Shown: positions 14,350 to 26,484 of the stretch, piece by piece
Layout of the letters: every line of letters begins with the position of its first letter
Numbering within the stretch: position 1 is the stretch's first letter
Assembly: GCA_001695595.3 (NCBI GenBank)
Contig: MBPM02000074.1
Location: 1-64,000, forward strand
Length of the DNA stretch: 64,000 nt
Direction: 5' to 3'
From: Plasmopara viticola
Taxonomy: Eukaryota; Oomycota; Peronosporomycetes; Peronosporales; Peronosporaceae
The notes under the pieces: model-generated
Told to the model about the DNA's origin: nothing
What the model saw: the letters and a program-made list of their open reading frames with translations, nothing else
The model's database searches: none
Translations under genes and position numbers: made by a program

Positions 14350-15300
14350 GGAAGAATCGGCGCTTCAAATGAAGCAGAACACGCTAAGGTACGCTTGCAA
14401 CGCATATGTGCTTGCTCAGGAAGCTAAATTTGACGTATCTGAGGCCGTAGGAAGAATCGGCGCTTTTACTGGAGAAGAACTCGCTTAGTTACGCTCGGAA
14501 CGCATGTCTGCATGTCCTGGAGGCTAGGTTGGACGTATCTGAAGCCTTAGGAAGAATCGGCGCTTCAAATGGAGCAGTATTCGCTAAGTTACGCTTGAAA
14601 CGCGTGGCTGCATGGCCAGAAAGATAGAATTGACGTATTTGAGGCCGTGGAAAGGATCGTCGCTTTAAACGGAGCAGTTTTATCCAAGTTTCGCTTGAAA
14701 CGGGTAAGTGCATGCCCAGGAAACAAGATTGGACATATCAGAGGCCGTGGGAAGAATCGGCACATTAAATGGAGCAGTATTCGCTAAGTTACGCTTAAAA
14801 CGCGGGTCTGCATGGCCAGAAAGTTAACTTGACGTTCTGAGGCCGTGGGAAGAATCGACGCTTCAAATGGAGCAGAACTCGCTCAGTTACGGTTGCAACG
14901 CATATGTGCTTGCTCAGGAAGCGAGATTTGACGTATCTGAGGCCGTAGGAAGAATCAGCGCTTCTATTGGAGCAGCAATCGCTGCGTTCTACTTAAAACG
15001 CGTGACTGCATGTCCAGCAAGCTGAAGTGAACGTATCTGAGGCTGTACGAAGAATCGGATCTTCAAACGGAGAAGAACTCGCTAAGTTACGCTTGAAACG
15101 CGGGTCTGCATGGCCAGAAAGCTAACTTGACGTAACTGAGGCCTTGGGAAGAATCGACGCTTCAAATGGAGCAGAACTCGCTCAGTTACGCTTAACACGC
15201 GTATGTGCTTGCTAAGGAAGCGAGATTTGACGTATCTGATCCGTAGGAAGATTCGGCGCTTCTATTGGAGCAGCAATCGCTGAGTTCTACTTAAAACGCG
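14350..15300 (+). repeat. Segmental duplication inside the array, copy 1
   Basis: This stretch contains unusual monomers, for example 'catgcccaggaaacaagatt' near 14,713 and 'tatccaagtttcgcttgaaa' near 14,680. The same monomers reappear in the same order about 6,476 bp downstream, at 20,830-21,780. A 225-bp frame at 14,489-14,713 is repeated identically at 20,965-21,189. Confidence 0.88.
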
Positions 15301-18300
15301 TGGCTGCATGTCCAGGAAGCTGTATTGAACGTATCTGAGGCTGTAAGAAGAATCGGATCTTCAAACGGAGAAGAACTCGCTTAGTTACGCTCGGCACGCG
15401 TGTCTGCATGTCCTGAAAGCTACATTGGACGTATCTGAGGCCATAGGAAAAATAGGCGCTTCAAATGAAGCAGAACTCGCTAAGGTACGCTTGCAACGCA
15501 TATGTGCTTGCTCAGGAAGCTAGATTTGACGTATCTGTGGCCGTAGGAAGAATCGGCGCTTCTACTGGAGAAGAACTCGCTAAGTTACGCATGCAACGCA
15601 TATGTGCTTGCTCAGGAAGCGATATTTGACGTATCTGAGGCCGTAGAAAGAATCGGATGTTCAAATGGAGCAGAACTCGCTGAGTTACGCTTGAAACGAG
15701 TATGTGCTTGCTCAGGAAGCGAGGTTTGACGTATCTGAGCCGTAGGAAAAATCGGCGCTTCTATTGGAGCAGCAATCGCTAAGTTTTACTTAAAACGCGT
15801 GACAGCATGTCCAGGAAGCTGTATTGAACGTATCTGAGGCTGTAAGAAAAATCGGATCTTCAAACGGAGAAGAACTCGCTTAGTTACGCTCGGAACGCGT
15901 GTCTGCATGTCCTGGAAGCTATATTTGACGTATCTGAGGCCATAGGAAGAATCGGCGCTTAAATGAAGCAGAACTCGCTAAGGTACGCTTGCAACGCATA
16001 TGTGCTTGCTCAGGAAGCTAGACTTGACGTATCTGAGGCCGTAGGAAGAATCGGCACTTCAAATGGAGCAGTATTCGCCAAGGTACGCTTGCAGCGCATA
16101 TGGGCTTGCTCAGAAAGCTAGATTTGACGTATCTGAGGCCGTAGAAAGAATTGGCTCTTCAAATGGAGCAAAACTCGCTGAGTTACGCTTGAAACGAGTA
16201 TGTGCTTGCTCAGGAAGCGAGATTTGACGTATCTGAGCCGTAGGAAGAATCGGCGCTTTTATTGGAGCATCAATCGCTGAGTTCTACTTAAAACGCGTGG
16301 CTGCATGTCCAGGAAGCTGTATTGAACGTATCTGAGGCTGTACGAAGAATCGGATCTTCAAACGGAGAAGAACTCGCTAAGTTACGCTTGAAACGCGCGG
16401 GTCTGCATGGCCAGAAAGCTAACTTGACGTAACTGAGGCCTTGGAAGAATCGACGCTTCAAATGGAGCAGAACTCGCTCAGTTACGCTTAACACGCGTAT
16501 GTGCTTGCTAAGGAAGCGAGATTTGACGTATCTGATCCGTAGGAAGATTCGGCGCTTCTATTGGAGCAGCAATCGCTGAGTTCTACTTAAAACGCGTGGC
16601 TGCATGTCCAGGAAGCTGTATTGAACGTATCTGAGGCTGTAAGAAGAATCGGATCTTCAAACGGAGAAGAACTCGCTTAGTTACGCTCGGCACGCGTGTC
16701 TGCATGTCCTGAAAGCTACATTGGACGTATCTGAGGCCATAGGAAAAATAGGCGCTTCAAATGAAGCAGAACTCGCTAAGGTACGCTTGCAACGCATATG
16801 TGCTTGCTCAGGAAGCTAGATTTGACGTATCTGTGGCCGTAGGAAGAATCGGCGCTTCTACTGGAGAAGAACTCGCTAAGTTACGCATGCAACGCATATG
16901 TGCTTGCTCAGGAAGCGATATTTGACGTATCTGAGGCCGTAGAAAGAATCGGATGTTCAAATGGAGCAGAACTCGCTCAGTTACGCTTAACACGCGTATG
17001 TGCTTGCTAAGGAAGCGAGATTTGACGTATCTGATCCGTAGGAAGAATCGGCGCTTTTATTGGAGCAGCAATCGCTGAGTTCTACTTAAAACGCGTGGCT
17101 GCATGTCCAGGAAGCTGTATTGAACGTATCTGAGGCTGTAAGAAGAATTGGATATTCAAACGGAGAAGAACTCGCTTAGTTACGCTCGGAACGCGTGTCT
17201 GCATGTCCTGGAAGCTAGATTGGACGTATCTGAGGCCGTAGGAAGAATCGGCCTTTCAAACGGAGCAGTATTTGCTAAGGTTCGCTTGCAACGCATATGT
17301 GCTTGCTCAGAAAGCTAGATATGACGTATCTGAGGCCGTAAAAAGAATCGGCTCTTCAAATGGAGCAGAACTCGCCGATTTACGCTTGAAACGAGTATAT
17401 GCTTGCTTAGGAAGCGAGTTATGACGTATCTGAGCCGTAGGAAGAATCGGCGCTTCTATTGGAGCAGCAATCGCTAAGTTTTACTTAAAGCGCGTGACTG
17501 CATGTCCAGGAAGCTGTATTGAACGTATCTGAGGCTGTAAGAAGAATCGGATCTTCAAACGGAGAAGAACTCGCTTAGTTACGCTCGGAACGCGTGTCTG
17601 CATGTCCTGGAAGCTATATTTGACGTATCTGAGGCCATAGGAAGAATCGGCGCTTAAATAAAGCAGAACTTGCTAAGGTACGCTTGCAACGCATATGTGC
17701 TTGCTCAGGAAGCTAGACTTGATGTATCTGAGGCCGTAGGAAGAATCGGCACTTCAAATGGAGCAGTATTCGCCAAGGTACGCTTGCAACGCATATGTGC
17801 TTGCTCAGAAAGCTAGATTTGACGTATCTGAGGCCGTAAAAAGAATCGCCTCTTCAAATGGAGCAGAACTCGCTAAGGTACGCTTGCAACGCATATGTGC
17901 TTGCTCAGGAAGCGAGATTTGACGTATCTGAGCCGTAGGAAGAATCGGCGCTTCTATTGGAGCAGCAATCGCTGAATTCTACTTAGAACGCGTGGCTGCA
18001 TGTCCAGGAAGCTGTATTGAACGTATCTGAGGCTGTAAGAAGAATCGGCACTTCAAATGGAGCAGTATTTGCTAAGGTATGCTTGCAACGCATATGTGCT
18101 TGCTCAGAAAGCTAGATTTGACGTATCTGAGGCCGTAGGAATGACCAGCTCTTCAAATGGAACAGACCCGCTGAGTTACGCTTGAAACTAGTATGTGCTT
18201 GCTCAGGAAGCGAGATTTGACGTATCTGAGCCGTAGGAAGAATCGGCGCTTCTATTGGAGCAGCAATCGCTGAGTTCTACCTAAAACGCGTGGCTGCATG

Positions 18301-20829
18301 CCCAGGAAGCTGTATTGAACGTATCTGAGGCTGTAAGAAGAATCGGCACTTCAAATGGAGCAGAACTCGCTAAGGTACGCTTGCAACGCATATGTGCTTG
18401 CTCAGGAAGCTAGATTTGACGTATCTGAGCCGTAGGAAGAATCGGCGCTTCTATTGAAGCAGCAATCGCTGGGTTCTACCTAAAACGCGTGGCTGCATGC
18501 CCAGGAAGCTGTATTGAACGTATCTGAGGCTGTAAGAAGAATCGGCACTTGAAATGGAGCAGAACTCGCTAAGGTATGCTTGCAACGCATATGTGCTTGC
18601 TCAGGAAGCTAGATTTGACGTATCTGAGGCCGTAGGAAGAACCGGCACTTCAAATGGAAAGGTATTTGCTAAGGTACGCTTGCAACGCATATGTGCTTGC
18701 TCAGGAAGCTAGATTTGACGAATCTGAGGCCGTAGGAAGAATCGGCACTTCAAATGGAGCAGTATTCGCCAAGGTACGCTTTCAACGCATATGGGCTTGC
18801 TCAGAAAGCTAAATTTGACGTATCTGAGGCCGTAGAAAGGATCGGCTCTTCAAATGGAGCAGAACTCGCTGAGTTACGCTTGAAACGAGTATTTGCTTGC
18901 TCAGGAAGCGAGATTTGACGTATCTGAGCCGTAGGAAGAATCGGCGCTTCTATTGGAGCAGCAATCGCTGAGATCTACTTAAAACGCGTGGCTGCATGTC
19001 CAGGAAGCTGTATTGAACGTATCTGAGGCTGTAAGAAGAATCGGATCTTCAAACGGAGAAGAACTCGCTAAGTTACGCTTAAAACGCGTGTCTGCATGGC
19101 CAGAAAGCTAACTTGACGTATCTGAGGCTTTAGGAAGAATCGACGCTTCAAATGGAGCAGAACTCGCTCAGTTACGCTTAACATGCGTATGTGCTTGCTG
19201 AGGAAGCGAGATTTGACGTATCTGAGCCGTAGGAAGAATCGGCGCTTCTATTGGAGCAGCAATCGCTGAATTCTTCTTAGAACGCGTGGCTGCATGTCCA
19301 GGAAGCTGTATTGAACGTATCTGAGGCCAATGGAAAAATCGGCGCTTCAAATGAAGCAGAACTCGCTAAGGTCCGCTTGCAACGCATATGTGCTTGCTCA
19401 GGAAGCGAGATTTGACGTATCTGAGCCGTAGGAAGAATCGGCGCTTCTATTGAAGCAGCAATCGCTGAGTTCTACTTTAAACGCGTGGCTGCATGTCCAG
19501 GAAGCTGTATTGAACGTATCTGAAGCTGTAAGAAGAATTGGATCTTCAAACGAAGAAGAACTCGCTTAGTTACGCTTGGCACGCGTGTCTGTATGTCTTG
19601 AAAGCTACATTTGACGTATCTGAGGCCGTAGGAAGAATCGGCACTTCGAATGGAGCAGTATTTTTAAGGTACACTTGCAACGCATATGTGCTTGCTCAGG
19701 AAGCTAGATTGAACGTATCTGAGGCTGTAGAAAGAATCGCCTCTTCAAATGGAGCAAAACTCGCTGAGTTACGCTTGAAACGAGTATGTGCTTGCTCAGG
19801 AAGCGAGATTTGACGTATCTGAGCCATAGGAAGAATCGGCGCTTCTATTAGAGCAGCAATCGCTAAGTTTTACTTAAAACGAGTGATGGCATGTCCAGGA
19901 AGCTGTATTGAACGTATCTGAGGCTGTAAGAAAAATTGGAACTTCAAACGGAGAAGAACTCGCTTAGTTATGCTCGGAACGCGTGTCTGCATGTCCTGAA
20001 AGCTACAATGGACGTATCTGAGGCCATAGGAAAAATTGGCGCTTCAAATGAAGCAGAACTCGCTAAGGTACGCTTGCAACGCATATGTGCTTGCTCAGGA
20101 AGCAAGATTTGACGTATCTGAGGCCGTAGGAAGAATCAGCGCTTCTATTGGAGCAGCAATCGCTGCGTTCTACTTAAAACGCGTGACTGCATGTCCAGCA
20201 AGCTGAATTGAACGTATCTGAGGCTGTACGAAGAATCGGATCTTCAAACGGAGAAGAACTCGCTTAGTTACGCTTGAAACGCGGGTCTGCATGGCCAGAA
20301 AGCTAACTTGACGTATCTGAGGCCTTGGGAAGAATCGACGCTTCAAATGGAGCAGAACTCGCTCAGTTACGCTTAACACGCGTATGTGCTTGCTCAGGAA
20401 GCGAGATTTGACGTATCTGATCCGTAGGAAGAATCGGCGCTTCTATTGGAGCAGCAATCGCTAAGTTCACTTTAAACGAGTGACGGCATGTCCAGGAAGC
20501 TGTATTGAACGTATCTGAGGCTGTAAGAAAAATCAAATCTTCAAACGGAGAAGAACTCGCTTAGTTACGCTCGGAACGCGTGTCTGCATGTCCTGAAAGC
20601 TACAATGGACGTATCTGAGGCCATAGGAAAAATCGGCGCTTCAAATGAAGCTGAACTCGCTAAGGTACGCTTGCAACGCATATGTGCTTGCTCCGGAAGC
20701 TAGATTTGACGTATCTGAGGCCGTAGGATAAATCGGCGCTTCTACTGGAGAAGAACTCGCTTAGTTACGCTCGGAACGCGTGTCTACATGTCTCGAAAGC
20801 TATATTTGACGTATCTGAGGCCATAGGAA

Positions 20830-21780
20830 GAATCGGCGCTTCAAATGAAGCAGAACTCGCTAAGGTACGCTTGCAACGCATATGTGCTTGCTCAGGAAGC
20901 TAAATTTGACGTATCTGAGGCCGTAGGAAGAATCGGCGCTTTTACTGGAGAAGAACTCGCTTAGTTACGCTCGGAACGCATGTCTGCATGTCCTGGAGGC
21001 TAGGTTGGACGTATCTGAAGCCTTAGGAAGAATCGGCGCTTCAAATGGAGCAGTATTCGCTAAGTTACGCTTGAAACGCGTGGCTGCATGGCCAGAAAGA
21101 TAGAATTGACGTATTTGAGGCCGTGGAAAGGATCGTCGCTTTAAACGGAGCAGTTTTATCCAAGTTTCGCTTGAAACGGGTAAGTGCATGCCCAGGAAAC
21201 AAGATTGGACATATCAGAGGCCGTGGGAAGAATCGGCACATTAAATGGAGCAGTATTCGCTAAGTTACGCTTAAAACGCGGGTCTGCATGGCCAGAAAGC
21301 TAACTTGACGTTCTGAGGCCGTGGGAAGAATCGACGCTTCAAATGGAGCAGAACTCGCTCAGTTACGGTTGCAACGCATATGTGCTTGCTCAGGAAGCGA
21401 GATTTGACGTATCTGAGCCATAGGAAGAATCGGCGCTTCTATTAGAGCAGCAATCGCTAAGTTTTACTTAAAACGCGTGACTGCATGTCCAGCAAGCTGA
21501 ATTAAACGTATCTGAGGCTGTACGAAGAATCGGATCTTCAAACGGAGAAGAACTCGCTAAGTTACGCTTGAAACGCGGGTCTGCATGGCCAGAAAGCTAA
21601 CTTGACGTAACTGAGGCCTTGGGAAGAATCGACGCTTCAAATGGAGCAGAACTCGCTCAGTTACGCTTAACACGCGTATGTGCTTGCTAAGGAAGCGAGA
21701 TTTGACGTATCTGATCCGTAGGAAGATTCGGCGCTTCTATTGGAGCAGCAATCGCTGAGTTCTACTTAAAACGCGTGGCT
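20830..21780 (+). repeat. Segmental duplication inside the array, copy 2
   Basis: This is the second copy of the block at 14,350-15,300, offset about 6,476 bp. Private variants match in order. Nearby, the blocks 15,150-15,640, 16,440-16,970 and 21,620-21,740 share another private variant ('gctcagttacgcttaacacg'), so several rounds of block copying have occurred. Confidence 0.88.
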
Positions 21781-23939
21781 GCATGTCCAGGAAGCTGTAT
21801 TGAACGTATCTGAGGCTGTAAGAAAAATCGGATCTTCAAACGGAGAAGAACTCGCTTAGTTACGCTCGGAACGCGTGTCTGCATGTCCTGGAAGCTATAT
21901 TTGACGTATCTGAGGCCATAGGAAGAATCGGCGCTTAAATGAAGCAGAACTCGCTAAGGTACGCTTGCAACGCATATGTGCTTGCTCAGGAAGCTAGACT
22001 TGACGTATCTGAGGCCGTAGGAAGAATCGGCACTTCAAATGGAGCAGTATTCGCCAAGGTACGCTTGCAGCGCATATGGGCTTGCTCAGAAAGCTAGATT
22101 TGACGTATCTGAGGCCGTAGAAAGAATTGGCTCTTCAAATGGAGCAAAACTCGCTGAGTTACGCTTGAAACGAGTATGTGCTTGCTCAGGAAGCGAGATT
22201 TGACGTATCTGAGCCGTAGGAAGAATCGGCGCTTTTATTGGAGCAGCAATCGCTGAGTTCTACTTAAAACGCGTGGCTGCATGTCCAGGAAGCTGTATTG
22301 AACGTATCTGTGGCTGTAAGAAGAATTGGATATTCAAACGGAGAAGAACTCGCTTAGTTACGCTCGGAACGCGTGTCTGCATGTCCTGGAAGCTAGATTG
22401 GACGTATCTGAGGCCGTAGGAAGAATCGGCCTTTCAAACGGAGCAGTATTTGCTAAGGTTCGCTTGCAACGCATATGTGCTTGCTCAGAAAGCTAGATAT
22501 GACGTATCTGAGGCCGTAAAAAGAATCGGCTCTTCAAATGGAGCAGAACTCGCCGATTTACGCTTGAAACGAGTTTATGCTTGCTTAGGAAGCGAGTTAT
22601 GACGTATCTGAGCCGTAGGAAGAATCGGCGCTTCTATTGGAGCAGCAATCGCTAAGTTTTACTTAAAACGCGTGACTGCACGTCCAGGAAGCTGTATTGA
22701 ACGTATCTGAGGCTGTAAGAAGAATCGGATCTTCAGACGGAGAAGAACTCGCTAAGTTACGCTTAAAATGCGTGTCGGCATGGCCAGAAAGCTAACTTGA
22801 CGTATCTGAGGCCGTAGAAAGAATCGACGCTTCAAATAGAGCAGAACTCGCTCAGTTACGCTTGAAACGAGTATGTGCTTGCTCAGGAAGCGGGATTTGA
22901 CGTATCTGAGCCGTAGGAAGAATCGGCACTTCTGTTGGAGCAGCAATCGCTGAGTTCTACTTAAAACGCGTGGCTGCATGTCCAGGAAGCTGTGTTGAAC
23001 GTATCTGAGGCTGTAAGAAGAATTGGACCTTCAAACGGAGAAGAACTCGCTTTGTTACGCTCGGCACGCGTGTCTGCATGTCCTGAAAGCTACATTTGAC
23101 GTATCTGAGGCCCTAGGAAGAATCGGCGCTTCAAATACAGCAGAACCCGCTAAGGTACGCTTGCATCGCATATGTGCTTGCTCAGGAAACTATATTTGAC
23201 GAATCTGAGGCATTAGAAGGAACCGGCACTTCAAATGGAGCAGTATTCGCCAAGGTACGCTTGCAACGCATATGTGCTTGCTCAGAAAGCTAGATTTGAC
23301 GTATCTGAGGCCGTAGAAAGAATCGCCTCTTCAAATGGAGCAGAACTCGCTATGGTACACTTGCAACGCATATATGCTTGCTCAGGAAGCGAGATTTGAC
23401 GTATCTGAGCCGTAGGAAGAATCGGCGCTTCTATTGGAGCAGCAATCGCTGATATCTACTTAGAACGCGTGGCTGCATGTCCAGGAAGCTGTATTGAACG
23501 TATCTGAGGCTGTAAGAAGAATCGGCACTTCAAATAGAGCAGAACTCGCTAAGGTATGCTTGCAACGCATATGTGCTTGCTCAGGAAGCTAGATTTGACG
23601 TATCTGAGGCCGTAGGAAGAACCGGCACTTCAAATGGAAAGGTATTTGCTAAGGTACGCTTGCAACGCATATGTGCTTGCTCAGGAAGCTAGATTTGACG
23701 AATCTGAGGCCGTAGGAAGAATCGGCACTTCAAATGGAGCAGTATTCGCCAAGGTACGCTTGCAACGCATATGGGCTTGCTCAGAAAGCTAAATTTGACG
23801 TATCTGAGGCCGTAGAAAGAATCGGCTCTTCAAATGGAGCAGAACTCGCTGAGTTACGCTTGAAACGAGTATTTGCTTGCTCAGGAAGCGAGATTTGACG
23901 TATCTGAGCCGTAGGAAGAATCGGCGCTTCTATTGGAGC

Positions 23940-24710
23940 AGCAATCGCTGAGTTCTACTTAAAACGCGTGGCTGCATGTCCAGGAAGCTGTATTGAACGT
24001 ATCTGAGGCTGTAAGAAGAATCGCCAATTCAAATGGAGCAGTATTTGCTAAGGTATGCTTGCAACGCATATGTGCTTGCTCAGGAAGCTAGATTTGACGT
24101 ATCTGAGGCCGTAGAAAGAATCGGCTCTTCAAATGGAGCAGATCTCGCTGTGTTACGCTTGAAACGAGTATGTGCTTGCTCAGGAAGCGAGTTTTGACGT
24201 ATCTGAGTTGTAGGAAGAATCGGCGCATCTATTGGAGCAGCCAACGCTGAGTTCTACTTGAAACGCGTGACTGCATGTCCAGGAAGCTGTATTGAACGTA
24301 TCTGAGGCTGTAAGAAGAATTGGATCTTCAAACGGAAAAGAACTCGCTTAGTTACGCTCGGCACGCGTGTCTGCATGTCCCGAAAGCTACATTTGACGTA
24401 TCTGAGGCCGTAGGAGGAATCGGCACTTCAAATGGAGCAGTATTTGCTAAGGTACGCTTGCAACGCATATGGGCTTGCTCAGAAATCTAGATTTAACGTA
24501 TCTGAGGCCGTAGAGAGAATCGGCTCTTCAAATGGAGCAGAACTCGCTGAGTTACGCTTGAAACGAGTATGGGCTTGCTCAGGAAGCGAGATCTGACGTA
24601 TCTGAGCCGTAGGAAGAATCGGCGCTTCTATTGGAGCAGCAATCGCTGAGTTCTACTTAAAACGCGTGGCTGCATGTCCAGGAAGCTGTATTGAACGTAT
24701 CTGAGGCTGT
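23940..24710 (+). repeat. Array block duplicated about 15 kb away, copy 2
   Basis: This is the partner of 8,880-9,650, with the same private variants in the same order. It implies long-range unequal exchange or block conversion within family A. Confidence 0.83.
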
Positions 24711-25730
24711 AAGAAGAATTGGATCTTCAAACGGAGAAGAACTCGCTTAGTTACGCTCGGAACGCGTGTCTGCATGTCCTGGAAGCTAGATTGGACGTAT
24801 CTGAGGCCGTAGGAAGAACCGGCACTTCAAATGGAGCAGTATTTGCTAAGGTTCGCTTGCAACTCATATGTGCTTGCTCAGAAAGCTAGATTTGACGTAT
24901 CTGAGGCCGTAGGAAGAACCGGCTCTTCAAATGGAACAGAACTCGCTGAGTTACGCTTGAAACTAGTATGTGCTTGCTCAGGAAGCGAGATTTGACGTAT
25001 CTGAGCCGTAGGAAGAATCGGCGCTTCTATTGGAGCAGCAATCGCTGAGTTCTACCTAAAACGCGTGGCTGCATGTCCAGGAAGCTGTATTGAACGTATC
25101 TGAGGCTGTACGAAGAATCGGCACTTCAAATGGAGCAGAACTCGCTAAGGTATGCTTGCAACGCATATGTGCTTGCTCAGGAAGCTAGATTTGACGTATC
25201 TGAGGCCGTAGGAAGAACCGGCACTTCAAATGGAAAGGTGTTTGCTAAGGTACGCTTGCAACGCATATGTGCTTGCTCAGGAAGCTAGATTTGACGAATC
25301 TGAGGCCGTAGGAAGAATCGGCACTTCAAATGGAGCAGTATTCGCCAAGGTAGGCTTTCAACGCATATGGGCTTGCTCAGAAAGCTAAATTTGACGTATC
25401 TGAGGCCGTAGAAAGAATCTGCTCTTCAAATGGAGTAGTATTCGCCAAGGTTTGATAGCAACGAGTATGTGCTTGCTCAAGAAGCGAGATTTGACGTATC
25501 TGAGCCGTAGGAAGAATCGGCGCTTCTATTGGAGCAGCAATCGCTGAGTTCTACTTAAAACGCGTGGCTGCATGTCCAGGAAGCTGTATTGAACGTATCT
25601 GAGGCTGTAAGAAGAATTGGATCTTCAAACGGAGAAGAACTCGCTTAGTTACGCTCGGAACGCGTGTCTGCATGTCCTGGAAGCTAGATTGGACGTATCT
25701 GAGGCCGTAGGAAGAATCGGCCTTTCAAAT

Positions 25731-26484
25731 GAGCAGTATTTGCTAAGGTTCGCTTGCAACTCATATGTGCTTGCTCAGAAAGCTAGATATGACGTATCTG
25801 AGGCCGTAGAAAGAATCGGCTCTTCAAATGGCGCTGCAAATGGAGCAGTTTTTCAAGTTACGCTCTAACGAAATATCTCCCTAAGCATGCGCAAAAAGAG
25901 ACAGAGCCATAAAGTAGCGAACAATGGTTTTTTTGAAGTGCTAAGGCGTCTCAAAGTCTCAAAACAGCTCGATCTGTCGCCCTAAGAATGCGCAGACAAA
26001 AAAAGGGCTATAACTTCATAATTATAGTGCTATAGAAGAGCTGAAACGTCTCACAGCCTCAGAACACCTTGATCTGACTTTACAGAACAAAGAAATCACT
26101 GAGTAGAAACATGTCCTTTGAAGAGGTGATGCGTCTTTCGGCCTCAGAACATCTCGATCTTTATCTGTAAGCACGTGCAGACGATATAGCCATAACATAG
26201 TAAACGATGGTTCTTTTGAAGTGCTAAGGCGTCTTAAAGCCTCAAAACAGCTCGATCTGTCGCTAAAAAACAATGGTCGCAAAAGGACCATTGTTCGCTA
26301 CGTTATTGCCCTGTCTCTATATGCGCATGCTTAGGGAGATATTTTGTTAGAGCGTAACTTGGAAAACTGCTCCATTTGCAGCGCCATTTGAAGAGCCGAT
26401 TCTTTCTACGGCCTCGGATACGTCATATCTAGCTTTCTGAGCAAGCACATATGCGTTGCAAGCGAACCTTAGCAAATACTGCTC
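25731..26484. repeat. Fold-back (inverted repeat) at the A/B satellite boundary
   Basis: The sequence 25,731-25,930 is the last part of family A plus the first B monomer. It returns as reverse complement at about 26,284-26,484 with only scattered mismatches. The roughly 350-bp spacer is family B. The inner end of the second arm is a short perfect hairpin: AACAATGGTC at 26,269-26,278, loop GCAAAAG, GACCATTGTT at 26,286-26,295. An inverted piece of A therefore sits inside the B array. Confidence 0.85.

Larger units (their letters stand above)
1..25870 (+). repeat. Satellite array, family A (~100-bp monomer)
   Basis: A continuous tandem array whose landmark words recur every 99-100 bases: TCGGCACTTC starts at 12,361, 12,461 (as CCGGCACTTC) and 12,561. 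Each monomer runs from a 'cggcacttcaaatggagcag' type start through 'cgcatatgtgcttgctcagg' to 'gacgtatctgaggccgtagg'. At least five monomer types alternate, recognised by starts such as CGGCGCTTCTATTGGAGCAG, TTGGATCTTCAAACGG and CCGGCACTTCAAATGGAAAG. This gives higher-order units of several monomers. Because 100 is not a multiple of three, the reading frame changes at each monomer, so the short ORFs on both strands are not genes. Roughly 258 monomers fit. The array continues beyond the left edge. A centromeric, pericentromeric or subtelomeric location is possible but cannot be told from sequence alone. Confidence 0.97.

Noticed and set aside
1..25870. Many 60-130-codon ORFs on both strands of family A, with repeating words such as YACNAYVLAQEARFDVSEAV
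   Set aside because: The 100-bp period shifts the frame at every monomer, frames stop within a few monomers, and similar ORFs appear on both strands. They are by-products of the repeat, not a tandem-repeat protein.
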